The notes: a model not told the origin generated them from the letters alone. A stretch of DNA of 38,002 nt from Candidatus Zixiibacteriota bacterium (GCA_003599535.1 QZKQ01000007.1:1-38002); one strand, 5' to 3'. Positions 24,095 to 33,193 are shown, counted from the first letter of the stretch. Numbers and translations are program-made.

Positions 24095-24167
24095 GCCCGC
24101 CGGTCATGAAGCCGCCGGGGTTGGAGGCTGCGCCCTCCGGCACCCGATCGCTTCACGGCCGGCGGGC
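24095..24167 (+). other. Large imperfect hairpin downstream of HU
   Basis: GCCCGCCGG (24095-24103) extending through TGAAGC (24107-24112) pairs with GCTTCA (24150-24155) and CCGGCGGGC (24159-24167), about 17 pairs with one mismatch and one wobble. A smaller GGAGG/CCTCC helix lies inside. No long T run follows, so this is either a poor terminator or a structured RNA. The rest of 24056-24317 holds another small hairpin near 24270-24292 and no gene. Confidence 0.5.
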
Positions 24168-24317
24168 TTGCCTCTCCTGCGGCCCATGAACTCACGCCCC
24201 GGGCCGTACCTCTTGACCGGCCCCCTCGATTTTCAGGAACTTCCCATCCCTGCGGGGGGTCTAAAACGGGAGGCCTCGTAAAGGCTCCCGATCAACCGTA
24301 TTTTCCCGGATGGACCG

Positions 24318-25022
24318 ATGCTGCATCGCGCTGTATTCCCGTGGCTTTTTCTGTTTTTGGCGGTCCCGGCCGCTCTCCCCCAGGGGACGGGTGCGCCCCC
24401 CGGCGACCTCTTCACCATCGGCCGCCTGAAGTACGACGGCGGCGGCGACTGGTACTCCAACCCCTCGTCCCTGCCCAACCTGCTGGAATTCTTCCACGCC
24501 CAGACCGGCATCCCGGCAGCCACCGACCAGGTGGTCGTGGCCCCCGGCGACCGCCAGATCTTCAATCTCCCATACCTATACCTGAATGGGCACGGACGTA
24601 TCACCTTCAGCGAAGAGGAGGCGGCCAATTTACGCCGCCACCTGACCTCCGGCGGCTTCCTCCACGCCGACGACAATTACGGCATGGACGAGCATTTCCG
24701 CCGCGAGATGAAGAAGGTCTTCCCCGACGCCGAGCTGCAGGAAGTGCCCTTTTCGCACCCCATCTATCACAGCTTCTACGACTTCCCCACCGGTCCCCCC
24801 AAGGTCCACGAGCATGACGGCAAGCCGCCCCAGGGCTTCGGCATCTTCTACCAGGGGCAACTGGTGGTGTACTACACCTATCAGGCCGACCTGGGGGATG
24901 GCTGGGAAGATCCCGACGTGCACGACGATCCCCAGGAAGTACGGATGCAGGCCCTGAAGATGGGGGTGAACATTATCATGTACGCCCTGCGCCGCGGGGA
25001 ATTTGCCGGGAAAAGTTCGTAG
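24318..25022 (+). CDS. Secreted DUF4159 domain protein
   Basis: 234 residues with a signal peptide (about 1-21, FLFLAVPAALPQ). The mature protein is essentially one DUF4159 domain: 'FTIGRLKYDGGGDWYSNP' near the start, 'YLYLNGHGRITFSEEE', then 'LRRHLTSGGFLHADDNYG', a glutamine-amidotransferase-like (GATase1) core in which the reactive Cys is not present, and 'SHPIYHSFYDFP'. DUF4159 proteins usually occur near DUF58/MoxR/VWA or DUF4175-type membrane genes, consistent with the next gene here. Biochemical function is not established. No Shine-Dalgarno precedes the ATG. It is separated by 239 bases from the DUF4175 gene, so co-transcription is uncertain. Confidence 0.87.
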   Translation: MLHRAVFPWLFLFLAVPAALPQGTGAPPGDLFTIGRLKYDGGGDWYSNPSSLPNLLEFFHAQTGIPAATDQVVVAPGDRQIFNLPYLYLNGHGRITFSEEEAANLRRHLTSGGFLHADDNYGMDEHFRREMKKVFPDAELQEVPFSHPIYHSFYDFPTGPPKVHEHDGKPPQGFGIFYQGQLVVYYTYQADLGDGWEDPDVHDDPQEVRMQALKMGVNIIMYALRRGEFAGKSS

Positions 25023-25024
25023 CC

Positions 25025-25077
25025 ACGGATTACACAGATAGCACAGATAAAGGGGATCTGAGGTCTGAGGTCTGGGG
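25025..25077 (+). repeat. Short tandem and dispersed repeats in the DUF4159-DUF4175 gap
   Basis: CACAGATA occurs twice (25033-25040, 25042-25049) within a widespread 'ACGGATTACACAGAT' type intergenic sequence. Three 7-base TCTGAGG units (the last TCTGGGG) follow at 25057-25077. Further on, GCTGAGTGCTGAATGCTGAG (25233-25252) is another short repetitive run. No promoter was recognised in 25023-25261. Confidence 0.55.
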
Positions 25078-25261
25078 GACGGGAGACGGTGGGACAGGCA
25101 CTTATCCGTCTGACGACGGATTCCTGCCGGTCACATGGCGCCTGACGCCTGAATAACAGAGCATCGGACGGACTAAGCGGCGGGGCACCTGATCCGGCTT
25201 ATGGCGCCTCCCCTGCATCCGCCGCGCAGTCCGCTGAGTGCTGAATGCTGAGTTCTTGAAT

Positions 25262-28200
25262 ATGACTTGGGATGCCAATATAAGGGCCCGCCTGACCGAT
25301 TTGCGGCGGGCGCTGGTCCATTTGCAGGTGACCACCGGCGCTTGGCGCGCCCTGGCCGCCGCGGGAGCCGTCTGCCTGCTGCTGGCCTTTCTGGAGCTGG
25401 CTTTTCATTTCGGGCCGGAGGTGCGCGGGCCGCTCTTCGGGATCGGCCTGGCCGCGCTGACATTGGCCATAGGGGGCGGCCTCGTCTGGCCGCTGCTGCG
25501 GGCTCGTTTTCGTCCGGCCTCCTCCACCGACCTGGCCCTGCGCTGGGGCCGCTCGCTGGAGGGCGTCAATGACCGCCTCCTGAACGCCCTGCAGGTGTAC
25601 GATAACCGCACCGTGGACCGGACCTCTCCGGAGCTGGCGGAACTGTCCCTGGCCACGGTGGCCAAAGAGCTGGAAGGCGCCTCCTTCGAAGGCGCGCTGA
25701 ACCGCGAACCGCTGCGCCGGTCCCGCCAGTGGGCCCTGGTGGTGGTGGGGTTCTGGGCCGCCACCCTGCTGGTCACCCGGGGCGACCTGGGGGCCGCGGT
25801 GGGCCGCCTGCTGCAGCCCGGCACGGATTTCGGACCGTCCCTCCCCTTCACTCTGGCCCTGGAAGAGATGCCCGCCCTGGCCGTGCGAGGCGAACCGCTG
25901 GATGTAGCCGTGCAGGGCCGGGCCAACGATGCCCTGGGTGGGCAACTGCCCCGCGACGTCACCCTCCGGGTGCAGGAAAAGAACGTGGACCCGGTGGACC
26001 ACCGCCTGGCGCTGGACAGTCTGGGCCGGGGCCGCCTCACCCTGCCCGATCCCCAGGCCGACCTGGCGATCTGGGCGTTCGCCGGGAAAATCACCAGCGA
26101 CACCGCCCGGGTGGCCGTCAAGCCCCGCCCCTTCCTGAAAGAGCTGGAGGTGCGCTGGTTCCCGCCGGCGTACAGCGGCCTGCCTTCCGGGTCGTCCGCC
26201 CAGAAACGCGGCGACGTGGCCGCCCTGAAGGGCAGCCGCATCCAGATCTCGCTGCAGGCCGACCGCGAACTGGCCTCCGCCGAGTTGCGGCTCTTCGCCG
26301 ACGCCCGGCCCGATTCCCCCGCGATCCGCGCCATGGACCGGCGCGGCGACCGGGCCCAGGCGGAATTCGTTCTGATGGAGAGCGGCCATTACAACCTCAT
26401 CCTGACCGACCGCGACGGCATCGAGAGCGCCGCCCCCGTGGACTACAGCCTCTGGCCCATCCAGGACGAAGGGCCCACGGTGGAGATCATCTATCCCCCG
26501 GGCGACGCCGAGCTGAATGAATCCCTCATCATCCCCCTGAAGGGGCAGGCCCGAGACGATTTCGCCATTTCCCGCGTGCGTCTGGGGCACTACCTCGTCA
26601 AGGGAGGGCAGGCGGACAGCGCCACGGTGGACGAAAAAGCCTTCGAATGGACCCGGCTGGATTTCCAGGCCATGGGCGACGGCAGTTTCCTGGTGGATCA
26701 CCTGTGGGACGCCACCAGCCTGAACCTGCTGCCCGGCGACGAGCTGCTCTACCGCCTGGAAGCCCTGGATAACGACCAGGTGTCCGGCCCCAAGCGGGCG
26801 CTTTCCCCCATTCAGCGGCTGCGCTTCCCCACCCTGGAGGAGATCTTCACCCGCATGGAGGAAGGCCAGGGACAACAGGCCCAGGACGTGCAGGAGACGG
26901 TGGACCGCTCCCGGATCCTGAAGGAAGAATTGGACGCCCTGCGCGAAGAGCTGAAGCGCAATCCGGAGTTGTCCTGGGAAGAGCGCAAGAAGGTCGAGGA
27001 CCTGGTCAAGCGCCAGGAACAGATGGGCAAGCAGGTCGAGGAGATGAGCCGGCAGATGGAGGAGGCTCTCCGGCAGATGGAGGAGAACCGCCTCTTTTCC
27101 GAAGAGTCCATGCAGAAGTACCAGGAATTGCAGAAACTGGTCGCTGAGATCATGTCGCCGGAACTGCTCCAGGCCATGCAAAAACTCCAGGAAGCCCTGC
27201 AGAAGCAGGACCCCGAGAACCTGCGCCGCGCCGTCGAAGAGTTCAGCCTGAACCAGGAAGAGTTCATGGCCAAGATGGAAAAGACCATGAACATCCTGAA
27301 GCAACTGCAGCAGGAAATGAAACTGGACGAGCTGGCCCGCCGCGCCGAGGATCTCCTGCAGAAGCAGCAGGAAATCAACGAGCAGTTGGATCAGGCCGGA
27401 CAGGAAGGGGCCAGACCCGAGCAGTCCCAGGCGGAAGCCGAACTGCAGCGGGAAATGGAAGCGTTCGAGCGGGAGTTCGCCCAGGCTCAGGAGATGCTGA
27501 AGGATTCCCCGCATAATCCCGAGCAGGCCATGCAGGAGGCGCAGGAACTCCTGGACGAGAACCAGTTCCCCCAGACCATGGGGCAGATGTCCCAGGAGCT
27601 GAGCCAGGGGCAGACGCCGCAGGCCCGGCAGAAGGGATCGAAGCTGCAGAGCGGCCTGGCGCAGTTGTCCCAGAAAATGAAGCAGGCCAAGCAGCAGATG
27701 GTGGATTCGGCCAAGAACGACCTGGCCCAGGCCATGCAGAAGGTGGCCCACGACCTCCTGGAACTGTCCTACCAGCAGGAAGACCTGCTGAACAACTCCA
27801 CCACCATGGACAAGGCCAGCCCGCGCTTCCGCGAACAGGCCCAGGAACAGCAGGATCTGAAGAATCACCTGGAGAAGGTGGCCCAGGATCTGTTCAAACT
27901 GTCGCAGCAGAGCTTCTTTATCACCCCGCAGATGGGCGCGGCCATGGATCAGGCCTTCCGGGGTATGGATCAGGCCCTGATGGGCTACACCGCCCGCAGC
28001 CCCCAGTCGGTAGGCATGCAGCAGCAGAGCGCCATGGGGGGGATCAACCGGACCATCATGGAGCTGTCCAACGCGCTGGGGCAGATGAGCCAGTCGTCGT
28101 CCGCCACCGGCTTTTCCGAAATGATGGAGCAACTCTCCCAGATGGCCGGTCAGCAGGGGCAGATCAACCAGGGAACCATGTCCCTGCTTCCGGGCGGGAC

Positions 28201-28666
28201 CAACCCGGGATCCATGAGCCTGGAGCAGCAGGCGGCCATGAGCCGCCTGGCCGCCGAGCAGGAAGCCCTGCGCCAGCAGATGGAGCAGTGGAACCAGGCC
28301 AACCAGCAGAATCAGCAGATGCTGGGCCGCCTGGGCGAGCTGGGCAAGGAGATGCAGCAGGTCATTGACGACCTGAAGAACCGCCAGGTGGACGAGCGCA
28401 CCCTGAAGCGCCAGGAACAGATCCTGACCCGCCTGCTGGACGCGCAGCGGTCGGTGCGCGAGCGGGAGTACCGCAAGGAGCGCCTCTCCCGCACCGCCGA
28501 AGGCGATTACTTCCGGGCTTCCCCCGGCGAGGTGGATCCGGGGCTGGCCCCCGACGAAGCCCGGGAACAACTCCTGCGCGCCCTGCGCGAAGGCTACACC
28601 CGGGACTACCAGCAGTTGATCCGTGAATATTTTGAGGCATTAGGGCGTGAAAATCCGCAAAAATAG
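25262..28666 (+). CDS. DUF4175-type giant membrane protein with Gln/Met-rich coiled coil
   Basis: 1134 residues from ATG 25262; an in-frame ATG eight codons upstream is possible but looks less natural. Two membrane helices (about 28-48, 53-72) and a third near 160 precede an extracytoplasmic beta-rich half. This includes 'FLKELEVRWFPPAYSGLP' and a 'DEGPTVEIIYPPGDAELNES' immunoglobulin-like segment, both characteristic of DUF4175. From about 525 to 1120 the protein is almost uninterrupted helical coiled coil, extremely rich in Gln, Glu and Met with heptad spacing (KRQEQMGKQVEEMSRQMEEA). The Gly-rich break SLLPGGTNPGSMS sits near 980. DUF4175 proteins are uncharacterised, and a periplasmic scaffold is inferred. 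The stop overlaps the next gene's start by 20 bases, implying coupling. Confidence 0.85.
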   Translation: MTWDANIRARLTDLRRALVHLQVTTGAWRALAAAGAVCLLLAFLELAFHFGPEVRGPLFGIGLAALTLAIGGGLVWPLLRARFRPASSTDLALRWGRSLEGVNDRLLNALQVYDNRTVDRTSPELAELSLATVAKELEGASFEGALNREPLRRSRQWALVVVGFWAATLLVTRGDLGAAVGRLLQPGTDFGPSLPFTLALEEMPALAVRGEPLDVAVQGRANDALGGQLPRDVTLRVQEKNVDPVDHRLALDSLGRGRLTLPDPQADLAIWAFAGKITSDTARVAVKPRPFLKELEVRWFPPAYSGLPSGSSAQKRGDVAALKGSRIQISLQADRELASAELRLFADARPDSPAIRAMDRRGDRAQAEFVLMESGHYNLILTDRDGIESAAPVDYSLWPIQDEGPTVEIIYPPGDAELNESLIIPLKGQARDDFAISRVRLGHYLVKGGQADSATVDEKAFEWTRLDFQAMGDGSFLVDHLWDATSLNLLPGDELLYRLEALDNDQVSGPKRALSPIQRLRFPTLEEIFTRMEEGQGQQAQDVQETVDRSRILKEELDALREELKRNPELSWEERKKVEDLVKRQEQMGKQVEEMSRQMEEALRQMEENRLFSEESMQKYQELQKLVAEIMSPELLQAMQKLQEALQKQDPENLRRAVEEFSLNQEEFMAKMEKTMNILKQLQQEMKLDELARRAEDLLQKQQEINEQLDQAGQEGARPEQSQAEAELQREMEAFEREFAQAQEMLKDSPHNPEQAMQEAQELLDENQFPQTMGQMSQELSQGQTPQARQKGSKLQSGLAQLSQKMKQAKQQMVDSAKNDLAQAMQKVAHDLLELSYQQEDLLNNSTTMDKASPRFREQAQEQQDLKNHLEKVAQDLFKLSQQSFFITPQMGAAMDQAFRGMDQALMGYTARSPQSVGMQQQSAMGGINRTIMELSNALGQMSQSSSATGFSEMMEQLSQMAGQQGQINQGTMSLLPGGTNPGSMSLEQQAAMSRLAAEQEALRQQMEQWNQANQQNQQMLGRLGELGKEMQQVIDDLKNRQVDERTLKRQEQILTRLLDAQRSVREREYRKERLSRTAEGDYFRASPGEVDPGLAPDEAREQLLRALREGYTRDYQQLIREYFEALGRENPQK

Positions 28667-30539
28667 CATTATATTAACTGTCTGCCTCTTTCTGGCTGCC
28701 TCGGCGCAGGCCCAGGTGTTCGACTTTCCCCCGTCCACCCCGCTGGAACTGCACCGTCCCCTGGATCCGGAGTCCATGCGGATGCAGCGCACCGCGGCCC
28801 AGTATGAATCCCGCGGGGAGTATGCCAAGTCGCTGGAATTGTACCGCCAGCTTTTCGCCCGCTTTCCGGAATACGACCCCTTCTACGAAGGGGTGATCCG
28901 CGCCCTGTTCGCCTCGGAAAGCTACGAAGAGGGATTGGCTTTCGTGGATTCGCTGCGTGGCGCGATGCAGGCCGGGGCCGGCAACCGGGACCTGAGTTTC
29001 GCCCAACGCGAGCGCTGGGCCAGCCTGGTGGTAGACGCCGGCCACTTCGCCGCCAAGATGGGGCGCAGCGAAGAGGCGTTCCGCCGCTGGGAGGAATTGT
29101 ACACTCTGACCCATCCCACACCCAACCCCTACTTCCGCCTGATGTCGGCCATGATTGACAGCCGCCTCCCGGAGGAGCTGGACGACATGGTGAAGAAGGC
29201 CCGCCAAGCCACCGGGGACGCTTCCCTGCTGGCCGCCTCCCTGGCCAGCTACTACGCCGACCGCGGCCAGGCTGACCGGGCCATCGAGGAGCTGCTGGGG
29301 CTGATGGAGGTGCAGCCGCGCCAAGCGGAAGCCATCCAGCGCCAGATCCTGGGCATGCCGGACGATGGACAGTCCCGCCGGATGGTGGAGGAAACCCTGC
29401 AGGAAGCCAAGTCCCGCGAGGCCATACGCCTGCCGGTGGTGCAGATGCTGGGGCTGTTTTACTTCCGCAATAAAGAGTGGGAGAAGGCCTACGCCGAGGT
29501 GCGCGAGGCCGACCGCCTGGGAGGCAGTTCCGGCGAGGCCATGCTGAGCTTCGCCGAAACCCTGAATTCGGAATCCGAGGCCGCCCTGGCCCTGCAGGTG
29601 CTGGACGACGCGGCCCGTTCCCACCCCGACCTGGCCGGGAGCCCCCGGGCGCGCCTGGCCCGCGGCCGGGCCCTGGTGGCCCTGGGAGAGATCGCCGCGG
29701 CCGATTCGGTCTATGGGCTCATCACCGCCGAACCGGTCCTGCGCACCGTGCCGGAGCAGGAAGCCCTGATGGCCCACGCCCGGCTGAAACTGGACCGCCT
29801 GAACCAGCCCGCCCAGGCCCGGCAATTGGTCCAGGACAACATGAATCGCAACCCCCGCCTGCGTCATCGAGGCGACCTGATGCTGCTGGTGGGCGATACC
29901 TGGCTGGCGCAACGCGACCTGGAGCAGGCCCGGACCACCTACCTGGACGCCTCCGTCCACCCGGCGGTCGCCGGGCAGCCGGAACTCCGCTCCCAGGCCC
30001 TGATCAACGCCGCCCGGGCGGACTTCTACCTGGGGGACATGGGCCAGGCGGTCGAGCGCCTGAATGAGGCCGCCCGCACCAACCCCGAAGGGTTGCTGGC
30101 CAACGACGCCCTGGAACTGATGGATCTGCTGCGCGGCGGAGCGCAGGATTCCCTGGCCCTGGAGACGTTTGCCCGGGCCGACCTGGAGCTGCGCCTGGGC
30201 CAGCGCGCCGCCGCGGAATCGCTCTACGTTCAGGTGGCCCGGGAGACCCAAGTCGCCGATTTGGCCGAGCGCGCCCTGGGGCGGCTGGCCGATTCTCAGC
30301 GCACCGCCGGCCACGCCAAAGAGGCCTTGAACACCCTGCAGGAGACCCTGCAGCGTTATCCGTCCAGTCTGCGCGCCCCGGAAGTGCTGCTGAAGATCGG
30401 GGAAATCCGGGAACGGGAACTGGGAGATCCCCGGGGCGCCATCCAGGAGTACGAAAAAGTGCTGGTGGATTATCCCGGATCTCTGTCCGCGGAAGAGGCG
30501 CGCCGGCGCATCCGCAAGCTGGAGTCCGAGAAAACATAG
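28647..30539 (+). CDS. Secreted TPR-repeat protein
   Basis: 630 residues, starting at GTG 28647 inside the end of the DUF4175 gene (20-base overlap). A signal peptide (about 1-23, VCLFLAASAQAQ) sends it to the periplasm. The rest is all-helical and built of tetratricopeptide-like repeats. Clear units are AAQYESRGEYAKSLELYRQL near 50, 'YYADRGQADRAIEELLGLME', 'LADSQRTAGHAKEALNTLQE', and a final 'ILKIGEIRERELGDPRGAIQEYEKVL'-like pair. The last two units resemble the YbgF/BamD-type TPR. TPR proteins mediate assembly of complexes, so it is plausibly a periplasmic partner of the upstream coiled-coil protein. That is inference from the overlap only. Confidence 0.87.
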   Translation: MKIRKNSIILTVCLFLAASAQAQVFDFPPSTPLELHRPLDPESMRMQRTAAQYESRGEYAKSLELYRQLFARFPEYDPFYEGVIRALFASESYEEGLAFVDSLRGAMQAGAGNRDLSFAQRERWASLVVDAGHFAAKMGRSEEAFRRWEELYTLTHPTPNPYFRLMSAMIDSRLPEELDDMVKKARQATGDASLLAASLASYYADRGQADRAIEELLGLMEVQPRQAEAIQRQILGMPDDGQSRRMVEETLQEAKSREAIRLPVVQMLGLFYFRNKEWEKAYAEVREADRLGGSSGEAMLSFAETLNSESEAALALQVLDDAARSHPDLAGSPRARLARGRALVALGEIAAADSVYGLITAEPVLRTVPEQEALMAHARLKLDRLNQPAQARQLVQDNMNRNPRLRHRGDLMLLVGDTWLAQRDLEQARTTYLDASVHPAVAGQPELRSQALINAARADFYLGDMGQAVERLNEAARTNPEGLLANDALELMDLLRGGAQDSLALETFARADLELRLGQRAAAESLYVQVARETQVADLAERALGRLADSQRTAGHAKEALNTLQETLQRYPSSLRAPEVLLKIGEIRERELGDPRGAIQEYEKVLVDYPGSLSAEEARRRIRKLESEKT

Positions 30540-30553
30540 GAGATGACTTCGAT

Positions 30554-30817
30554 ATGCCCACCTACGATTACCGTTGCCTGAGCTGCGGTTTCGAATTCGA
30601 AGAGTTCCAGAGCATCGTGGCCGAATCCCTGACGGTGTGCCCCAAGTGCGGCGGCCGCCTTCAGCGCTTGATTTCGGGCGGCGCGGGATTGATCTTCAAG
30701 GGCGCCGGTTTCTACGAGACGGATTACAAGCGCAAGAGCACCGCCGGATCCAGCCCCAGTACCAAACCGGAAAAGAAGGAGAACAAAGCCGCAGAATCAA
30801 CCTCCGGCGACACCTGA
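30554..30817 (+). CDS. FmdB-type zinc ribbon protein
   Basis: 87 residues. The first 45 form the FmdB-family putative regulatory zinc ribbon: MPTYDYRCLSCGFEFEEFQS with Cys8 and Cys11, then VCPKCGGRLQRLIS with Cys29 and Cys32, and 'FKGAGFYETDYKR', a tail typical of the family. The remainder is a low-complexity Lys/Ser/Glu tail. TAGGAG lies 11 bases upstream of the start. These small cytoplasmic proteins were named from an amidase operon regulator, but most have no proven function. It lies 14 bases after the TPR gene, in the same run of genes. Confidence 0.92.
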   Translation: MPTYDYRCLSCGFEFEEFQSIVAESLTVCPKCGGRLQRLISGGAGLIFKGAGFYETDYKRKSTAGSSPSTKPEKKENKAAESTSGDT

Positions 30818-30843
30818 TCCCACGGCCCCAGTGAGGTAATCGC

Positions 30844-31701
30844 ATGAAAGATCCGGAGCCCCTGCCGGGGCCGCCCGCACCCGAAGAGCCGCCCAAGCTC
30901 CCGCCGTTCCCCCCGCCCAGCGAGACTTTCCTGGTTTTGTTGGCCTCCATCGTGGCCTTCATGCTGGCCGGCGTCCTGCTGGTACAACTGGGCCGCGCCG
31001 CACTATTTATTACCGAGATGTTCTTTCTGGTCCCGGCGGTTCTCTACCTGCGAACCCGCGGGTACGGAATCCGGCGCTGCTTCCGCTGGAACAGCGTCTC
31101 GCCGGCCCTGGTTCTGACCAGCCTGGCGGTCGGTCTGGCCGTTATCGTCCTGCTGGACGAAGTGGACCGGCTGGTCAACCTAATTTATCCCATGCCCGAA
31201 GAGTACCGCGAAGCCATCATGGGCTTCATGGAACTGAACTCCTGGCAGGATTGGCTGCTCGTGGGATCCGGAGTGATCCTGGCGGCGGCCGTCTTCGAGG
31301 AGTCCCTGTTCCGCGGTTTCGTGCAGTTATCGTTCGAGGCTCACGGCAGCGTCAACCGCGCGGTGCTGATATCCGCGCTGCTCTTTGCCCTGGCCCACTT
31401 CAATCCCTGGTGGACGGTGCAGATCCTGCTCCTGGGCGTGTTCCTGGGATTCCTCTCCTGGCGATCCGACAGCACCCTTCCCGGGATGTTCATCCATGGC
31501 CTGAACAACGGCCTGGCGCTGGCCGCCGGCGGCGCCGCGGTGGGCCAGGAATGGGCTTGGTACACCTTGGGGCCGCACGTCCATCCCGCCATCCTGATCG
31601 GCGCCGTGGCCCTGCTGTTCGCCGGCATGAAACTGTTCTTGAGACAGACGGAAAACACCTTCACGGAGACCCTGAATCCTGATGAATCCCCCGCAACTTG
31701 A
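30844..31701 (+). CDS. CPBP family intramembrane glutamic protease (CAAX/Abi type)
   Basis: 285 residues. A Pro-rich cytoplasmic start (1-27) precedes about eight membrane segments. The three CPBP motifs are intact: EESLFRGF with Glu152, Glu153 and Arg157, FALAHFNP with His185, and MFIHGLNNG with His218 and Asn222. These form the active site of Rce1-like and PrsW-unrelated intramembrane peptidases. Bacterial members act in protein processing, bacteriocin self-immunity or envelope maintenance. The substrate here is unknown. The stop overlaps the SpoIID/LytB gene start by 20 bases, so the two are translationally coupled. Confidence 0.93.
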   Translation: MKDPEPLPGPPAPEEPPKLPPFPPPSETFLVLLASIVAFMLAGVLLVQLGRAALFITEMFFLVPAVLYLRTRGYGIRRCFRWNSVSPALVLTSLAVGLAVIVLLDEVDRLVNLIYPMPEEYREAIMGFMELNSWQDWLLVGSGVILAAAVFEESLFRGFVQLSFEAHGSVNRAVLISALLFALAHFNPWWTVQILLLGVFLGFLSWRSDSTLPGMFIHGLNNGLALAAGGAAVGQEWAWYTLGPHVHPAILIGAVALLFAGMKLFLRQTENTFTETLNPDESPAT

Positions 31702-33193
31702 CGTGGCCCAGATCCAGGGCCGCGCCTCCCTGGCGCTGCGCCTGTCCCAGCCGTTGACTTTGCGCTCTGCAGGCCGGGAGATACCGCTTCCCGCCGGCGC
31801 GGTCTCTCTGCGCCTGACCACCTCGACCCCCTGCGGGCGGGAAACCTGGCTGTGGATCGGCAACGCCCGCGAGGAGGAGCTGGCCCGCATGATGATGGAG
31901 CTGTTCCAGGCCAGCGGGCTGTCCGCCCTGCTCTGGCCGGTGGGGCTGACCCCGGCCGGTTCCGAGTGGCGCCCGCGCGAATTCCGCCTCCTGGTGCGCC
32001 CCGAGGACGAGCGCCTCTCGCTGGAAGAGCTGGAAGCGCGCCTGCGGCAGGTCCAGTCCTCCCTGCGCGGGGTCCCGCTGGAGATGCCCCAGGGCAAGCC
32101 CTCCGGGCAGGTGGAAGTGAAAACGGAACAGGGAGAGTGGACCCTGCCTCTGCCGCTGGAATTTCACGGTTCTGGAACGGTCGAACTGGTGGACGCCCCG
32201 GTGGGGGAAGGATTCCATTGGGAGCACGTCGAGTCGCTGCCGCTTCCCGCCCCTCTGTGGGTGGCTGCCGGCGCCGACGGCCAACTGTGCGCCGGCGTGC
32301 GCCTGGAGGTGGAAGACTACCTGGCCTCCGTCAACTCCTCGGAAATGCCGGCCGATTCTCCTCTGGAATTCCTGAAGAGCCAGGTGGTGGCGGCGCGTTC
32401 CTGGTTGCTGGCCAACTGGGGCAGCCATCATCCCGGCGAGCCCTTCATCGTCTGCGCCGGGGATCACTGCCAGTGCTATTACGGGCCGGACCGGGTGCAG
32501 GAGCGTTCCCGGGAAGCGCAGGCCTCCACCGCCGGCATGGTGCTGATGCACGAAGGCCGCGTCTGCGATGCCCGCTACGCCAAGGCCTGCGGCGGCGTAA
32601 CCGAGCCCGGAGCCAACGTCTGGCCCTTCATTGAGGAGGCCTGCCTGGGGCACTTCCGCGATCTGCCGGGCGGGGAAGAACTGGACTTGAGCAAGGATGA
32701 CGCCTTCCGCGATTTCCAGGGGCGCAACCATCCCGCCGACGCCTGCTGCGCCCCGGGCCATGCCCCCCTGGAAGGCTGCTTGGCGGACCTGACCGGCCTC
32801 TACCGCTGGGAAGAGCGTACCACCCGCCGGGAACTGCGGGAAACCATCCGCGCCAAAACCGGGGTGGACCTGGGCGACATTGACGAGCTGGCCGCGTTGC
32901 AGCGCGGGCCCTCAGGCCGGCTGATCGAGATGGAGGTGCGCGGCCCGCTGGGGCGCCTGGGGCTGCGGCCCGAGCTGCCCATCCGCCGCGCCCTGTCCAA
33001 GACCCACCTGCCCAGTTCGGCGTTCTGGGTGGAATACGACGGCCCGGAGGCGATCATTCTGCATGGCCTGGGGTGGGGCCACGGCGTGGGTCTGTGTCAG
33101 ATCGGCGCGGCCGCCCTGGCCGTCCGGGGGTACACCTACGATCGCATCCTGGCCCATTACTACCGGGGCACGGAGCTGGAGAAGGCGTACTAA
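31682..33193 (+). CDS. SpoIID/LytB domain protein (peptidoglycan lytic type), no visible signal peptide
   Basis: 503 residues. The SpoIID core begins near 205 with 'LEVEDYLASVNSSEMP', where Glu221 matches the catalytic Glu of SpoIID lytic transglycosylases, continues with 'EFLKSQVVAARSWLLAN', and ends with GWGHGVGLCQIGA (464-476) and 'YTYDRILAHYYRGTELE'. Cys-rich insertions (CAGDHCQCYYG, KACGGVTEPG, ADACCAPGH) match the FCB-type branch of the family. The first 200 residues are beta-rich ('LALRLSQPLTLRSAGREIPL') and show neither a signal peptide nor a membrane helix. That is unexpected for an enzyme acting on peptidoglycan; either the true start is upstream, inside the overlapping CPBP gene, or export differs. 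Substrate specificity is inferred from the family. Confidence 0.88.
   Translation: MNPPQLDVAQIQGRASLALRLSQPLTLRSAGREIPLPAGAVSLRLTTSTPCGRETWLWIGNAREEELARMMMELFQASGLSALLWPVGLTPAGSEWRPREFRLLVRPEDERLSLEELEARLRQVQSSLRGVPLEMPQGKPSGQVEVKTEQGEWTLPLPLEFHGSGTVELVDAPVGEGFHWEHVESLPLPAPLWVAAGADGQLCAGVRLEVEDYLASVNSSEMPADSPLEFLKSQVVAARSWLLANWGSHHPGEPFIVCAGDHCQCYYGPDRVQERSREAQASTAGMVLMHEGRVCDARYAKACGGVTEPGANVWPFIEEACLGHFRDLPGGEELDLSKDDAFRDFQGRNHPADACCAPGHAPLEGCLADLTGLYRWEERTTRRELRETIRAKTGVDLGDIDELAALQRGPSGRLIEMEVRGPLGRLGLRPELPIRRALSKTHLPSSAFWVEYDGPEAIILHGLGWGHGVGLCQIGAAALAVRGYTYDRILAHYYRGTELEKAY

Noticed and set aside
25199-28570. Minus-strand open frame of 1123 codons opposite the DUF4175 gene
   Set aside because: It is an antisense shadow of a Gln/Leu-rich GC-rich gene. 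Its translation is repetitive Leu/Gly/His without family motifs, while the plus strand has recognisable domains.
28674-30314. Minus-strand frame of 546 codons
   Set aside because: It is a shadow of the TPR gene, and the plus strand shows clear TPR periodicity.
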